NCBI GenBank assembly: GCA_963667575.2
Contig: CAXXHY010000001.1
Location: 62,001-126,000 of the forward strand
Direction: 5' to 3'
Length of the DNA stretch: 64,000 nucleotides
From: G963665495 sp963667575
GTDB lineage: Bacteria; Desulfobacterota; Desulfovibrionia; Desulfovibrionales; Desulfovibrionaceae
Position 1 is the stretch's first letter. Every line of letters begins with the position of its first letter. Both the position numbers and the translations under genes were made by a program. Below, piece after piece: positions 43,039 to 52,835 of the stretch. The notes below the pieces were generated by a model. The model ran no database searches and was not told where the DNA came from. It saw only the letters and a list, made by a program, of their open reading frames with translations.

Positions 43039-44475
43039 ATGACTGTAAATTGGTTGCACCGGTCCGCCCGGACCGCTGTGATTGGCCTGCTCGTATTGTC
43101 ATTGCCCGTCGGCGCTTTTGCCGGAGGAAAAAGCGGAGAAAAAGAACTGGAATCCGCTCTGGCACACAGCACGAAGCAGGGATCCCCCCTCCCCTACACC
43201 ATCTTGCGCAACGACCTGCTGGATGCCAAGAACCCGGATCAGAATTTCGAAATCCGCAACGGCGGTTTTGGTTCGGCCATGACTGCGCACCCCACCGCGG
43301 CCAACCAGTTCTACGCTCTTACCGACCGTGGCCCCAATGGCAGCATCAGTGGAGCCCTGGGCAAGGGAAAAACGTTTCCCACTCCGGATTACACTCCCCG
43401 GATTGGTTTGTTCGAACTGCAGCCCGACGGCAGTGTCGCCCTGGTGAAAACCATTCTGCTGCGTCGTCCTGACGGCACCCGCATCACCGGCCTTCCCAAT
43501 AAGTCAGGACTGGGAGGTACGGGGGAAACGCCGTATTACGCCGACGGCAGCCCCATTCTTCAAGACGGCTCAAAACCCTACAACGACGACAAAAACAGCC
43601 CGGACTACAACCCGCTGCGCCTCGATGATTACGGACTGGACGGAGAAGGACTGGTAGCCCTGTCCGACGGCACATTCTGGGTCAGCGACGAATACGGTCC
43701 GCACATCGTCCACTTCAACGCCGAGGGCAAGGAAATCGGTCGTATCAACGCTTTTGCGGACGATTCGCGCTCAACCCTGAAATTGCCCAAAGAATTCGCC
43801 AACCGCCGTCCCAATCGCGGCATGGAAGGACTGGCCGTCACTCCGGATGAAAAAACCCTGGTGGGCATCATGCAATCCACCATGTGCAATCCGGATAAAA
43901 AAGTGCAGAAGCAGGATGTCACCCGTATTGTGACCATCAACCTGGAAAACGGTAAGGTATCCCAATATCTTTACAAACAGGAAAAGCCGCAGAATTCCAA
44001 CTCCGAACTTGCCGCCCTTTCCAACAACGAATTCCTGGTTATCGAACGGGATGGCGCCTTTTCCAAGGAAAAACCCAAAGCGCAGAAACACGTATACAAA
44101 TTTGACCTGAGCAGTGGAACGGACCTGGAAACCGTCACTGCCAAGGGAACTACCCAGGATGACAAACTGGGACTGCTGATCAACGGCAAAACCATCGAAC
44201 AGACCGTACTGGATGGAGGCTGGGAGGCTTTGGCAGCAGTGGACATCAAGCCGGTGCAAAAATCCCTGGTAGTCGATATGGTCAAGGCCGTTGGCTATCC
44301 GCATGACAAGATGGAAGGCCTCTGGGTCGTCAATGACCACACTCTGGGCGTACTGAACGACGATGACTTCGCCATCTGGTCCACCAAGGGGAAACTGCAC
44401 CAGAAGTACCTGGATGGATCCAGTATCGACCGCAACACCCTGTACCTCGTGAACGTTGATTTAAAAACCAAATAG
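43039..44475 (+). CDS. Secreted phytase-like esterase
   Basis: A 478-residue exported protein of the 'esterase-like activity of phytase' family. It starts at ATG 43039 with AAAGGAG upstream. A signal peptide covers residues 1-27 ('AVIGLLVLSLPVGAFAGG'). The mature protein is beta-propeller-like: 'FYALTDRGPNGSI', 'GLDGEGLVALSDGTFWVSDEYGP', 'NRGMEGLAVTPDEKTLV' and 'KMEGLWVVNDHTLGVLNDDD'. Family members act on phosphoesters outside the cell and are often in phosphate-starvation regulons, which suits the pho-box-like site upstream. A terminator follows. The actual substrate is not shown. Confidence 0.85.
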   Translation: MTVNWLHRSARTAVIGLLVLSLPVGAFAGGKSGEKELESALAHSTKQGSPLPYTILRNDLLDAKNPDQNFEIRNGGFGSAMTAHPTAANQFYALTDRGPNGSISGALGKGKTFPTPDYTPRIGLFELQPDGSVALVKTILLRRPDGTRITGLPNKSGLGGTGETPYYADGSPILQDGSKPYNDDKNSPDYNPLRLDDYGLDGEGLVALSDGTFWVSDEYGPHIVHFNAEGKEIGRINAFADDSRSTLKLPKEFANRRPNRGMEGLAVTPDEKTLVGIMQSTMCNPDKKVQKQDVTRIVTINLENGKVSQYLYKQEKPQNSNSELAALSNNEFLVIERDGAFSKEKPKAQKHVYKFDLSSGTDLETVTAKGTTQDDKLGLLINGKTIEQTVLDGGWEALAAVDIKPVQKSLVVDMVKAVGYPHDKMEGLWVVNDHTLGVLNDDDFAIWSTKGKLHQKYLDGSSIDRNTLYLVNVDLKTK

Positions 44476-44518
44476 TTTCCGGATTTCAATCCGGAGTTCC
44501 ATCCGCCCATACGATAGA

Positions 44519-44548
44519 AAAGGTCGAGGTTTTCCCCGGCCTTTTTTT
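44519..44548 (+). terminator. Rho-independent terminator
   Basis: An 11-bp stem (44519-44529 with 44534-44544, one mismatch and one G-U) with a loop of four bases and a seven-T tail, 43 bases after the phytase-like gene. Confidence 0.88.
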
Positions 44549-44672
44549 AGATCCACACCCGTTTCAAAAACTCGCCATAAGCAAAGTTTTTTTACAAAAT
44601 GCTTTTCTGTTTATCTTTCTCATGGCATTATAGAAGTATCAAATATTTTGCCAACCTCAGAACACGGATAAC

Positions 44673-45707
44673 ATGATGGACTCTTCCTATCCTAAGCAAA
44701 CGATTCTTGTGGTGGACGATATTTCGGAAAATATTGCACTGCTTTCCAATGTTCTATCCAAATCATACCGGGTCAAAGCCGCCAATAATGGCGCAAAAGC
44801 TCTGAAGATAGCCTTCAGCACCATACCGGATCTGATCCTTCTGGATATTATGATGCCGGAAATGGATGGCATCGAAGTCTGCCGCCAGCTGAAGGCGGAT
44901 CCACGGACACGGAGCGTTCCTGTCATATTCGTCACAGCCATGGGAGAGGTAGAAGACGAAACCAGGGGCTTCCAGGCCGGAGCCGTGGATTACATCACTA
45001 AACCCATAAGTCCGCCCATTGTTCTGGCCCGGGTGCAAACGCATCTGCAGTTGTACGATCAGAACCGGGCCCTGGAAGACATCGTACGCAAACGTACTGC
45101 CGAACTGGACAACAGTCGCCTGGAAATCATTCACCGTCTTGGTCTTGCCGCTGAATACCGGGACAATGAAACAGGCACGCATGTCATCCGCATGAGTTAT
45201 TATTGCCGGGTTCTGGCCAAAAGCATTGGCATGAACGATATGGATGCGGACCTCATCCTTCAATCCACCCCCATGCATGATGTGGGAAAAATCGGCATTC
45301 CCGACAGTATTCTGCTCAAACCCGGAAGACTGGACCCGGAAGAACGAAAAATAATGGAAAAACATGCGGAATTCGGGGCGCAGATTATCGGCGACCATGA
45401 CAATCCCCTGCTCAAAATGGCCAGCCTGGCAGCGCTGACCCATCATGAAAAATGGGATGGAAGCGGCTATCCACGGGGACTCGCAGGGGAAGACATCCCC
45501 TTGATCGGACGCATCGTGGCCATAGCAGACGTATTCGACGCTTTGACCAGCAAACGCCCTTACAAAGAAGCCTGGCCCGTGGAGAAGGCTCTGGATCTGA
45601 TTCGCAAGGAATCCGGAGCACATTTCGATCCCGGACTGGTTGAATCATTCATGGACAATCTCGATGCAATACTTGAAGTAAAAAATCAGCATCCGGAAGA
45701 AGATTGA
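44673..45707 (+). CDS. Response regulator with HD-GYP domain
   Basis: A 344-residue response regulator. The receiver (9-125) has 'VVDDISENI', phospho-Asp in 'DLILLDIMMPEMDG' and Lys in 'DYITKPISP'. An HD-GYP c-di-GMP phosphodiesterase domain (150-335) follows: 'MHDVGKIGIPDSILLKPG', 'THHEKWDGSGYPRG' and 'IVAIADVFDALTSKRPYKEAW'. All signature residues are present. The start may be either of two adjacent ATGs; the ribosome-binding site is weak. It precedes the large hybrid kinase by 44 bases, and the two form a likely kinase/regulator pair that couples a periplasmic signal to c-di-GMP breakdown. Confidence 0.93.
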   Translation: MMDSSYPKQTILVVDDISENIALLSNVLSKSYRVKAANNGAKALKIAFSTIPDLILLDIMMPEMDGIEVCRQLKADPRTRSVPVIFVTAMGEVEDETRGFQAGAVDYITKPISPPIVLARVQTHLQLYDQNRALEDIVRKRTAELDNSRLEIIHRLGLAAEYRDNETGTHVIRMSYYCRVLAKSIGMNDMDADLILQSTPMHDVGKIGIPDSILLKPGRLDPEERKIMEKHAEFGAQIIGDHDNPLLKMASLAALTHHEKWDGSGYPRGLAGEDIPLIGRIVAIADVFDALTSKRPYKEAWPVEKALDLIRKESGAHFDPGLVESFMDNLDAILEVKNQHPEED

Positions 45708-45751
45708 CCTGTTCCTTTTGAACGGATTTCCAAGGAACCAGTGGAGTGCGC

Positions 45752-48700
45752 ATGCAGAATCCCCTTGATCGAATGAGTATTCGCAATCTCATTATGACCA
45801 TCTCGACGATCTTTCTTGCACTGATGATTTCCCTCGCCGTGCTGGGCGTATGGCTTTTGGAAGCGGAAAAAACGCAGTTGCAGATGCAACATGAGAGTCA
45901 GGAAGCCGTAAGACTGGCCAGGGAAATCAAGGACAGTTCCGATGAAATGAGTCGCATGGCCCAGCTTTACGTGCAGAGGGGAGACCAGAAATATGAAACA
46001 TACTTCAAAACCATTGCAGACCTGCGCAATGGTCTCAAACCCCACCCCATTGATTTTTCGCTTTCCTATTGGGACCTCATCCTGGCCAATAAAATCGAAT
46101 TGAATGACTATGGTGAAACATACAGCCTGGAAGAGGAACTGGATAAACTGACAATTCCCGCCATTGAAAAGGAAACCCTTGTCTCGGCAAAATTCGAATC
46201 AGACATGCTGATGGCTGCTGAACTTGATATAATCAACCAGGCAAAGAGTATTTATCAATCAGGGGAAAAATTCTCACCTGTTGAAAAGGACACCATGCTG
46301 CATGAACTCAATGAACACTTGACTAATATTGAGAACAATACAATCAAAGCAAATTTCGCTGATCTGATTGATGAATTCTTGAATCTTCATTTCAAGAGAG
46401 TGGACAGAAAAATAAAAATTTCCAAAGAAAGGATAATGCTGTTCTCTGAAGTAATATTGTCAGCAATAGTTTTCTTTTTTATATTCTCAGTATTTTCTAT
46501 TATTCTTATCAACAGACGGATTTTACGACCTTTAAAACTTCTTGAAAAAGGTGCATTCTCTTTTTTAAGGGGAAATTACGATCATCGCATCATCTATAAA
46601 ACAAAAGATGAAGTTGGAAATGTTGTCGATACGTTCAACAGCATGGCTTCTTCAGTTTCCGAACGCACCGCCTGGCTCAGAGGAATAATCGATACTGCCA
46701 AAAACGGCATTATTGTCATTGATTCCAACGGCAATATCGCTGAATTCAGCCCTGCTGCGGAAGATACCTTCGGGTATCTCAAAGATGAAGTATTGGGAAA
46801 AAGCATTTGCATGCTCATGCCCGAACCCCACCGCAGTCAGCATGACCAATACATCAAAAACTATTTGAAAACTCATGTGCCCAAAGTGGTCGGAAAGCAG
46901 ATTGTTGTTGAGGCTCTGCGCAAGGATGGTTCGGTTTTCCCAATGGAAATCGCCATCAACGAAGCCGTGGTCAACGACTCAATCATATTCGTGGCAGTCA
47001 TGCGAGACATAACGGAACGCAGGGAGATGGAAAAGGAACTCGCGCAGGAACGCGAACGTTTCAAAAACATCCTGGATACGAGCCCCATAGGCGTAGGCGT
47101 CACAGTGGATGGCATTGCGCGCTTCGCAAATCCGACCATGAGTACAATGGGGCTCACGGTGGGCGATAAATCCCAACGCTCCTATGTCCGGCAGGAAGAT
47201 CGTCAGAAGCTGATCGAAATGCTCCAGACCGATGGCAAGGTCACTCATTTTGAAACCCAGCTGTACGGAAACGATAATCGCGTACATGATGTCATGATGT
47301 GGGCTTTTCCTTTTGATTATGAGGGAGAAACCGGGGTTCTCGGATGGATCGTGGACATCTCCGACCGCAAGACCATGGAAAATCAACTGAGGAAAAGTCA
47401 GGAAAAATTCCAGGCGCTGGTAGAGGAAATTGGAGAAAAATTCGTCATTTTCAGCCATAACAGTGAAGGCAAACTGCTGTACGCCAGCGAAGGAATCGAA
47501 TCCGTTTTCGGAGTACAGCGCGATCAGATGCTGGGAAAGCCCTGGATAACCATGATCAACTGGACCATGAATTCCATCGAAGAAACCTCTCGCCTGATTT
47601 ATCAGGTCGTGGAAGAAAACATTCACTTTCAGCAATTTGAAATGGAATTCATTCACCCCGATGGGAGCAAAAAATTCATTCTTGTATCTGAACATCCCGT
47701 ACGCACTGATGACGGTGAGCTGATCTCCATCGATGGAATCATAGAAGACATCACGGAACGCAAACAGACAGAAGAACAACTGCTCTTTTTTCAGCGTACC
47801 GTGGAATTTGCCGCAAATGCCATCCTCTGGGTGGATCCCAACAATTCTGCCATATCGTACGCCAACCTGGCAGCCTGTTCGCAATATTCCTACAGCAATG
47901 AGGAATTGATAGGCATGACAATGGACCGCCTCGATCCGGACTTCAATCATGAGATGCTTCATCTAATCATGGATCAGCTCAACAACAACACGTCATTCCA
48001 TTTTGAAAGCAGAAACCTCACAAAAGGCAACATGATTTTTGATGTTGATGTTTCAGTTACCACCGCAGAATACGAAGATAAAATGCTGCTGGTTGCCAAT
48101 ATCAAGGATATTACTGAACAAAAATCAGCTCACAGGGCCCTGGTAGAAAAAGAACAGTTTCTACGCTCTGTCATAGACAACTCCGGGGCGCTCATTTCTG
48201 TAAAAGACAAGGATGGTTTTTATATCCTCGTAAACAAATCCTGGCCTGCCATATTGGGATTCGACAAGGAGTACGATCCCCTCGGACTGACTGATACGGC
48301 CATGTTCGACGCGCAGACCGCTGAAAACATCCGCATGAACGATCTGGAAGCCCTGCAACAGCGCGAGCCGGTTGCCAAGGAGGAAAACATCATGGTCAAG
48401 GGAGAAGCACGGGTTTATTATGCCGTGAAATTTCCCTTGTTCGATGCGGACGGCGAAGCGTACGCGTCCTGCTGCATTGCCACGGACATTACTGAACGCA
48501 AAAAAATGGAAGAGGACCTGAAAAAAGCCAAAGAAGTTGCAGAAGAGGCAACCAGGGCAAAATCCGACTTTCTGGCCAACATGTCCCATGAAATCCGGAC
48601 CCCCATGAATGCCATCATCGGCCTTTCGCACCTGGCACTGCAGACCAGCCTGAACAACAAACAGCGCAATTACATCAGCAAAGTACACCGCTCGGCGGAA

Positions 48701-50749
48701 AACCTGCTCGGCATTCTCAACGATGTCCTGGATTTTTCAAAAATAGAGGCCGGCAAACTGGATATCGAGTACATTGATTTCCACCTTGAGGACGTATTTG
48801 ACAACATAGCCAACATCGTCGGACTCAGAGCTCAGGAAGCCGGCCTGGAACTCATGTTCGATCTTCCTCCAAGCATCCCGCTCCTGAATGGCGATCCCCT
48901 GCGACTGGGGCAGATTCTCCTCAATCTCGGCAACAATGCCGTCAAGTTTACTCCCCATGGTGAAATCGTTTTTTCTGTAAGGGAGGAAGCCAGGGACAGC
49001 GAATCTCTTACTCTCCATTTCTGCGTCAGGGATTCGGGCATCGGAATGACCGAGCAACAACAACAAAAACTGTTCCATCATTTCAGCCAGGCCGATACTT
49101 CCACCACGCGCAAATACGGCGGCACTGGCCTCGGGCTGGCCATATCGAAAAAACTTACGGAATTGATGCACGGCAAAATCTGGGTGGAAAGCGAGGCCGA
49201 CAAGGGGAGCACCTTCCACTTTACCGCCAGGTTCAACTTCTCGACGGAAAAGGAACTGCCCAGTCCTTTTCAGCTTGGATTAAAACCATTGCGCATTCTG
49301 GTGGTGGAAGACAACCCCACGGCGCGAATGATTCTGAGTGAAATGCTGACACAGTTCGGCTTCATCGTGGATCAGGCCGTCAACGCGGATACCGCCAGCA
49401 AGTTGCTGGAAAAGGCCTTGGATGAGGAGCCCTATGACCTGATGCTGGTGGACTGGAACCTCCCGGATTCGGATGGAATCGAACTCGCACGGGCCATTCA
49501 AAAACGTTGTGTTGAAACTCCTTCGCCCAAAATCATCATGGTCACCGCCTATGGACGGACGGAAGTCATGCACGCGGCACAGGGGATCACCAATATTTCC
49601 GGATTCCTGAGCAAACCTGTCATGCCATCTGTGCTTCTGGACAACATCATGATGGCCATGGGGCAGGCCCCGGTCCGCGAACGCAGGGCCGTGGCGAGAC
49701 AGGATGAGATCATCGAAGCCGCCACAAAACTGCGCGGCGCCAAAATTCTTCTGGTGGAAGACAATGAGATCAACCAGGATGTGGCCGTGGACCTGCTGAA
49801 CAATTACGGCATCAATGTCACTGTCGCGGTCAATGGTAAGGAAGCATTGGATATCCTCGCCAAGGAAAGCTTCGACGGCGTGCTCATGGACTGCCAGATG
49901 CCTGTCATGGATGGCTACACTGCCACGCGCCATATTCGTGCCACGCCAAAATTCAAAGACCTTCCCATCATCGCCATGACAGCCAATGTCATGGCGGGAG
50001 ATCGCGACAAGTCTCTCGAAGCTGGCATGAATGACCATATCGGGAAGCCCATCAATGTTGCCGAACTGCTGCAAACCATGCAGAAATGGGTCACGCCTTC
50101 CGATCCGGAATCCTATGTCCCGCCTCCATCCGAAGATCCGGGCACAGAAGTCCAGCCTATTCCTGATCTGCCTGGCATTGATCTGAATGCCGGACTGGAT
50201 GCGGTGGACGGAAATATATCGCTCTACCGCAAGCTTTTGAAAAAATTCAGCCTGAATTATGCGGATTTCCGGTCGGAATTTCATCGCGCACAACAGGAAA
50301 GCGAAGAAGCCGCTATTCGCAGTGCTCATTCACTGAAAGGCGTTGCAGGCAACATTGGAGCCCGGGCCGTGCAGGAAGCCGCGGGGGCCCTGGAATCCGC
50401 CTTCAGGGACCATCGCAGACCGGATGAAATCGAAGGATTGCTTGCCCAGGTGCTGGCCACCCTTTCTCCGGTGGTTGCCGGTATTGAAACCATTGAAACC
50501 GAAGAACCACCTCCAGTGCAGACCTCCCAGGAGAATCCCGAAAAGGTTGCCGAAATCATAGAAAAACTCCATACGCTACTCGACGAATCCGATACGGAAG
50601 CTGTCACCCTGTTGGACGAGTTGCGCGTTATGCCAGGCCTGCATACGCATGCGCGTACCCTGCGACAGCTTGCAAAAGCCGTGGACGCCTATGAATTCGA
50701 TGACGCTTTGAATGAATTGAAAAAATTGGAGCGTTCGCTAAAAATATAA
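45752..50749 (+). CDS. Large hybrid histidine kinase with multiple PAS, two receivers and Hpt
   Basis: A roughly 1665-residue membrane kinase. Two helices (about 10-32 and 228-252) flank a 200-residue periplasmic sensor; a HAMP domain and five PAS-type domains (from about 305 to 915) follow. The kinase core has 'NMSHEIRTPMNAIIGLSHL' (HisKA) and 'GGTGLGLAISKKL' (HATPase). Two receivers ('DLMLVDWNLPDSDG' and 'DGVLMDCQMPVMDG') and a Hpt domain ('SAHSLKGVAGNIG') complete the relay. All phosphotransfer sites are present. GGAG precedes ATG 45752; GTG 45746 is also in frame. It is downstream of the HD-GYP regulator and probably its partner. The signal is unknown. Confidence 0.92.
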   Translation: MQNPLDRMSIRNLIMTISTIFLALMISLAVLGVWLLEAEKTQLQMQHESQEAVRLAREIKDSSDEMSRMAQLYVQRGDQKYETYFKTIADLRNGLKPHPIDFSLSYWDLILANKIELNDYGETYSLEEELDKLTIPAIEKETLVSAKFESDMLMAAELDIINQAKSIYQSGEKFSPVEKDTMLHELNEHLTNIENNTIKANFADLIDEFLNLHFKRVDRKIKISKERIMLFSEVILSAIVFFFIFSVFSIILINRRILRPLKLLEKGAFSFLRGNYDHRIIYKTKDEVGNVVDTFNSMASSVSERTAWLRGIIDTAKNGIIVIDSNGNIAEFSPAAEDTFGYLKDEVLGKSICMLMPEPHRSQHDQYIKNYLKTHVPKVVGKQIVVEALRKDGSVFPMEIAINEAVVNDSIIFVAVMRDITERREMEKELAQERERFKNILDTSPIGVGVTVDGIARFANPTMSTMGLTVGDKSQRSYVRQEDRQKLIEMLQTDGKVTHFETQLYGNDNRVHDVMMWAFPFDYEGETGVLGWIVDISDRKTMENQLRKSQEKFQALVEEIGEKFVIFSHNSEGKLLYASEGIESVFGVQRDQMLGKPWITMINWTMNSIEETSRLIYQVVEENIHFQQFEMEFIHPDGSKKFILVSEHPVRTDDGELISIDGIIEDITERKQTEEQLLFFQRTVEFAANAILWVDPNNSAISYANLAACSQYSYSNEELIGMTMDRLDPDFNHEMLHLIMDQLNNNTSFHFESRNLTKGNMIFDVDVSVTTAEYEDKMLLVANIKDITEQKSAHRALVEKEQFLRSVIDNSGALISVKDKDGFYILVNKSWPAILGFDKEYDPLGLTDTAMFDAQTAENIRMNDLEALQQREPVAKEENIMVKGEARVYYAVKFPLFDADGEAYASCCIATDITERKKMEEDLKKAKEVAEEATRAKSDFLANMSHEIRTPMNAIIGLSHLALQTSLNNKQRNYISKVHRSAENLLGILNDVLDFSKIEAGKLDIEYIDFHLEDVFDNIANIVGLRAQEAGLELMFDLPPSIPLLNGDPLRLGQILLNLGNNAVKFTPHGEIVFSVREEARDSESLTLHFCVRDSGIGMTEQQQQKLFHHFSQADTSTTRKYGGTGLGLAISKKLTELMHGKIWVESEADKGSTFHFTARFNFSTEKELPSPFQLGLKPLRILVVEDNPTARMILSEMLTQFGFIVDQAVNADTASKLLEKALDEEPYDLMLVDWNLPDSDGIELARAIQKRCVETPSPKIIMVTAYGRTEVMHAAQGITNISGFLSKPVMPSVLLDNIMMAMGQAPVRERRAVARQDEIIEAATKLRGAKILLVEDNEINQDVAVDLLNNYGINVTVAVNGKEALDILAKESFDGVLMDCQMPVMDGYTATRHIRATPKFKDLPIIAMTANVMAGDRDKSLEAGMNDHIGKPINVAELLQTMQKWVTPSDPESYVPPPSEDPGTEVQPIPDLPGIDLNAGLDAVDGNISLYRKLLKKFSLNYADFRSEFHRAQQESEEAAIRSAHSLKGVAGNIGARAVQEAAGALESAFRDHRRPDEIEGLLAQVLATLSPVVAGIETIETEEPPPVQTSQENPEKVAEIIEKLHTLLDESDTEAVTLLDELRVMPGLHTHARTLRQLAKAVDAYEFDDALNELKKLERSLKI

Positions 50750-50895
50750 CCACGACCATGGGCACCTGGCCTTGTTTTTGCAAAATACACTTCAGATTCT
50801 GGTTTTTTTTAATTTCCCGACAGACGCACCAACGGGAACCAGAGACGATTACTGAAACTCGAATTGCACGTTTGCTGAAACTCCAGGAGTCTGAA

Positions 50896-50994
50896 ATGCT
50901 TCTCAACCTTATTCTTCCGTTATGCCTCGCAGCTATGTTGTTCGTTGGTCTGATCGAACTCACTTCCCATACCAACAATAAGGACAAAGAATAA
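50896..50994 (+). CDS. 32-residue single-helix membrane ORF
   Basis: A very small ORF with a CAGGAG site 8 bases before its ATG. Residues 2-22 ('LLNLILPLCLAAMLFVGLIE') form one membrane helix and the tail is charged ('NNKDKE'). A 9-base direct repeat CTGAAACTC (50852-50860 and 50875-50883) lies just upstream. The size suggests a membrane microprotein that binds a larger complex. I recognise no family, and translation is not certain. Confidence 0.5.
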   Translation: MLLNLILPLCLAAMLFVGLIELTSHTNNKDKE

Positions 50995-51130
50995 TTGCCG
51001 TTCCAACGTATGCCATGGGCAAATAAAACACTTTTTTGTTTAGCCCAAACAATACTTTTATTTCAAAAATATTACTATATTTAGTAAAAACAATATCAAA
51101 ACCTCTCCGGTATCCGCACATTTCAGCTAA

Positions 51131-51159
51131 CTCATTTTGAGCAGGTACCCCAAAATGAG
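51131..51159. other. 9-bp inverted repeat upstream of otsA
   Basis: CTCATTTTG (51131-51139) and CAAAATGAG (51151-51159) are perfect arms around an 11-base loop, 129 bases before the trehalose-phosphate synthase start. There is no T-tract, so it is not a simple terminator. It may be a regulator site or an RNA leader structure. Confidence 0.45.
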
Positions 51160-51287
51160 CTGCTCCTTTCAGCAGGACACCCACACGTCCGGAAAATGAC
51201 ATCAACTTGCCAAGTCGTACGTAAGCGCTTATTGCTATACTTAGCAAAAGAAGTTTTCATTCAATTTGCAACGGAGGATACGTACGC

Positions 51288-52690
51288 ATGCCTGAAGCAT
51301 TCGGGAGGCTGGTTGTTGTTTCAAACCGTTTGCCAGTAGTACTGAAACAAGAAAACAATTCCTGGAAAATAATCCAGGTTCAGGCGGGCTTGTTACCGCC
51401 ATGGCTCCGGCCCTGCAACACCGTGGAGGTGTCTGGATCGGCTGGTCCGGTGCCCATACCGAAGAAAATCTGAGCAGTCTTTTTTCCTCATTCGCCCGTG
51501 ACGCGGGCTACAGCCTTAAGGCCGTAAATCTCAGCGAAAAAGATATTGACCTTTATTACCACGGATTTTCAAACGAAATCATCTGGCCCTTGTTTCACGA
51601 CTTCCAGGGACGTTGCCATTTCAAGCCGGAATACTGGCGCTGCTATCTCAAAGTAAACGAACTGTTCGCAAAAACAATACTCAAAGGGGCGCGCCCCAAT
51701 GATTACATCTGGGTGCACGACTACCATCTGATGCACGTTGGTTCCAAGCTCAAGGAACTCGGCATGCGTCAGAAAACCGGTTTTTTTCTCCATATCCCCT
51801 TTCCTTCACCTGATATTTTTTTCAAATGCCCTTGGCGCAAGGAACTCATCACCGCCCTGATGGAATACGATCTTGTCGGCTTTCACACTGTGCGGGATCG
51901 AAGGAATTTTGTCCGCTGCATGCAGGTTCTTTTACCGGATACGCGCGTCCATGGCCGTGGAGGCGTCATCACTGCCATCAGCCAGGGACGCGAAGTCAGA
52001 CTCGGGGTTCTTCCCATTTCCATAGACTTCAAGGTATTTGCGAAAAACGCCGCCCGGCCTGAAGTGAAAGAAACCGGCTACACCATCAAAAAGGCCCAGA
52101 GAGGCCGCAAAATCATCTTCGGACTTGATCGTCTCGATTACAGCAAGGGAATTCCCCAGCGCCTGGAAGCCGTACGCAAGGCCTTCGAACTCTATCCGGA
52201 ACTGCGAGACAATATCCATTTTATCCAGGTCGTGGTCCCCAGCCGCGAAAATGTGCCGGAATACCAGGACCTGAAAACGGAAATCGAGCAGCTTGTCAGC
52301 CAGATCAACGGCGAATACAGCACTGCCAGCTGGATCCCCATTCACTATCATTACCGCAGCCTGTCCAGGGAAGAACTCCTTGCGTACTATCGCGCGGCCG
52401 ACATTGCCTTGCTCACACCGCTCAAGGACGGCATGAACCTGGTTGCCAAAGAATACTGCGCCAGCAAGGTGCGCGAAACCGGCGTTCTGGTTCTCAGCGA
52501 ATTCGCCGGGGCGGCATATCAGCTCAAAAGGTACGGAGCCCTGCTGGTTAATCCCTATGACGTTGAAGGCGTGGCATCCGTGCTGCAGCAAGCCGTTACC
52601 CTGTCTGAGAACGATTGCCGGCAGCGGATGAAAAAAATGCGTGCCTTTATCAGAAAATACGACATCCACTGGTGGGTGGACGCCTTTTGA
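51288..52690 (+). pseudogene. otsA: Trehalose-6-phosphate synthase with one frameshift
   Basis: GT20 enzyme that joins glucose from UDP-glucose to glucose-6-phosphate. Frame one (from 51288) reads 'RLVVVSNRLPVVLK' and 'SWKI'; the normal continuation 'PGSGGLVTAMAP' is in another frame, and the rest continues to 52690 with 'HDYHLMHV', 'ILFGLDRLDY'-like 'IIFGLDRLDYSKGIPQRLEA' and 'LKDGMNLVAKEY'. A single base appears to be missing at about 51369-51373 in an A/T-rich run. The remaining frame is free of stops over 429 codons, so sequencing error or a very recent mutation is likely. No trehalose-phosphatase gene is nearby. Confidence 0.85.
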
Positions 52691-52779
52691 TGGCCGCGTT
52701 TTCAAAACACCTGCGCGATTTTCCCATCACCGAAAATCCGGATGAATATTGATTTTTCCCCGCTAATACCAATTAAAAA

Positions 52780-52808
52780 GGCCACCGCTTGCTGAAGAAG
52801 CGGTGGCC
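52780..52808 (-). terminator. Rho-independent terminator
   Basis: A perfect 11-bp stem (52780-52790 with 52798-52808, 7-base loop) is followed on the minus strand by five T. It closes the membrane-protein gene that ends at 52836. Confidence 0.92.
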
Positions 52809-52835
52809 ATGTAGTTTTATAGTTTCAGGGACGGA

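Noticed and set aside
49280..50329. Open frame opposite the large hybrid kinase
   Set aside because: Antisense shadow of the two receiver domains.
50758..50895. Upstream extension of the 32-residue membrane ORF to 78 residues
   Set aside because: The added part has no ribosome-binding site and atypical composition, whereas CAGGAG supports the inner ATG.
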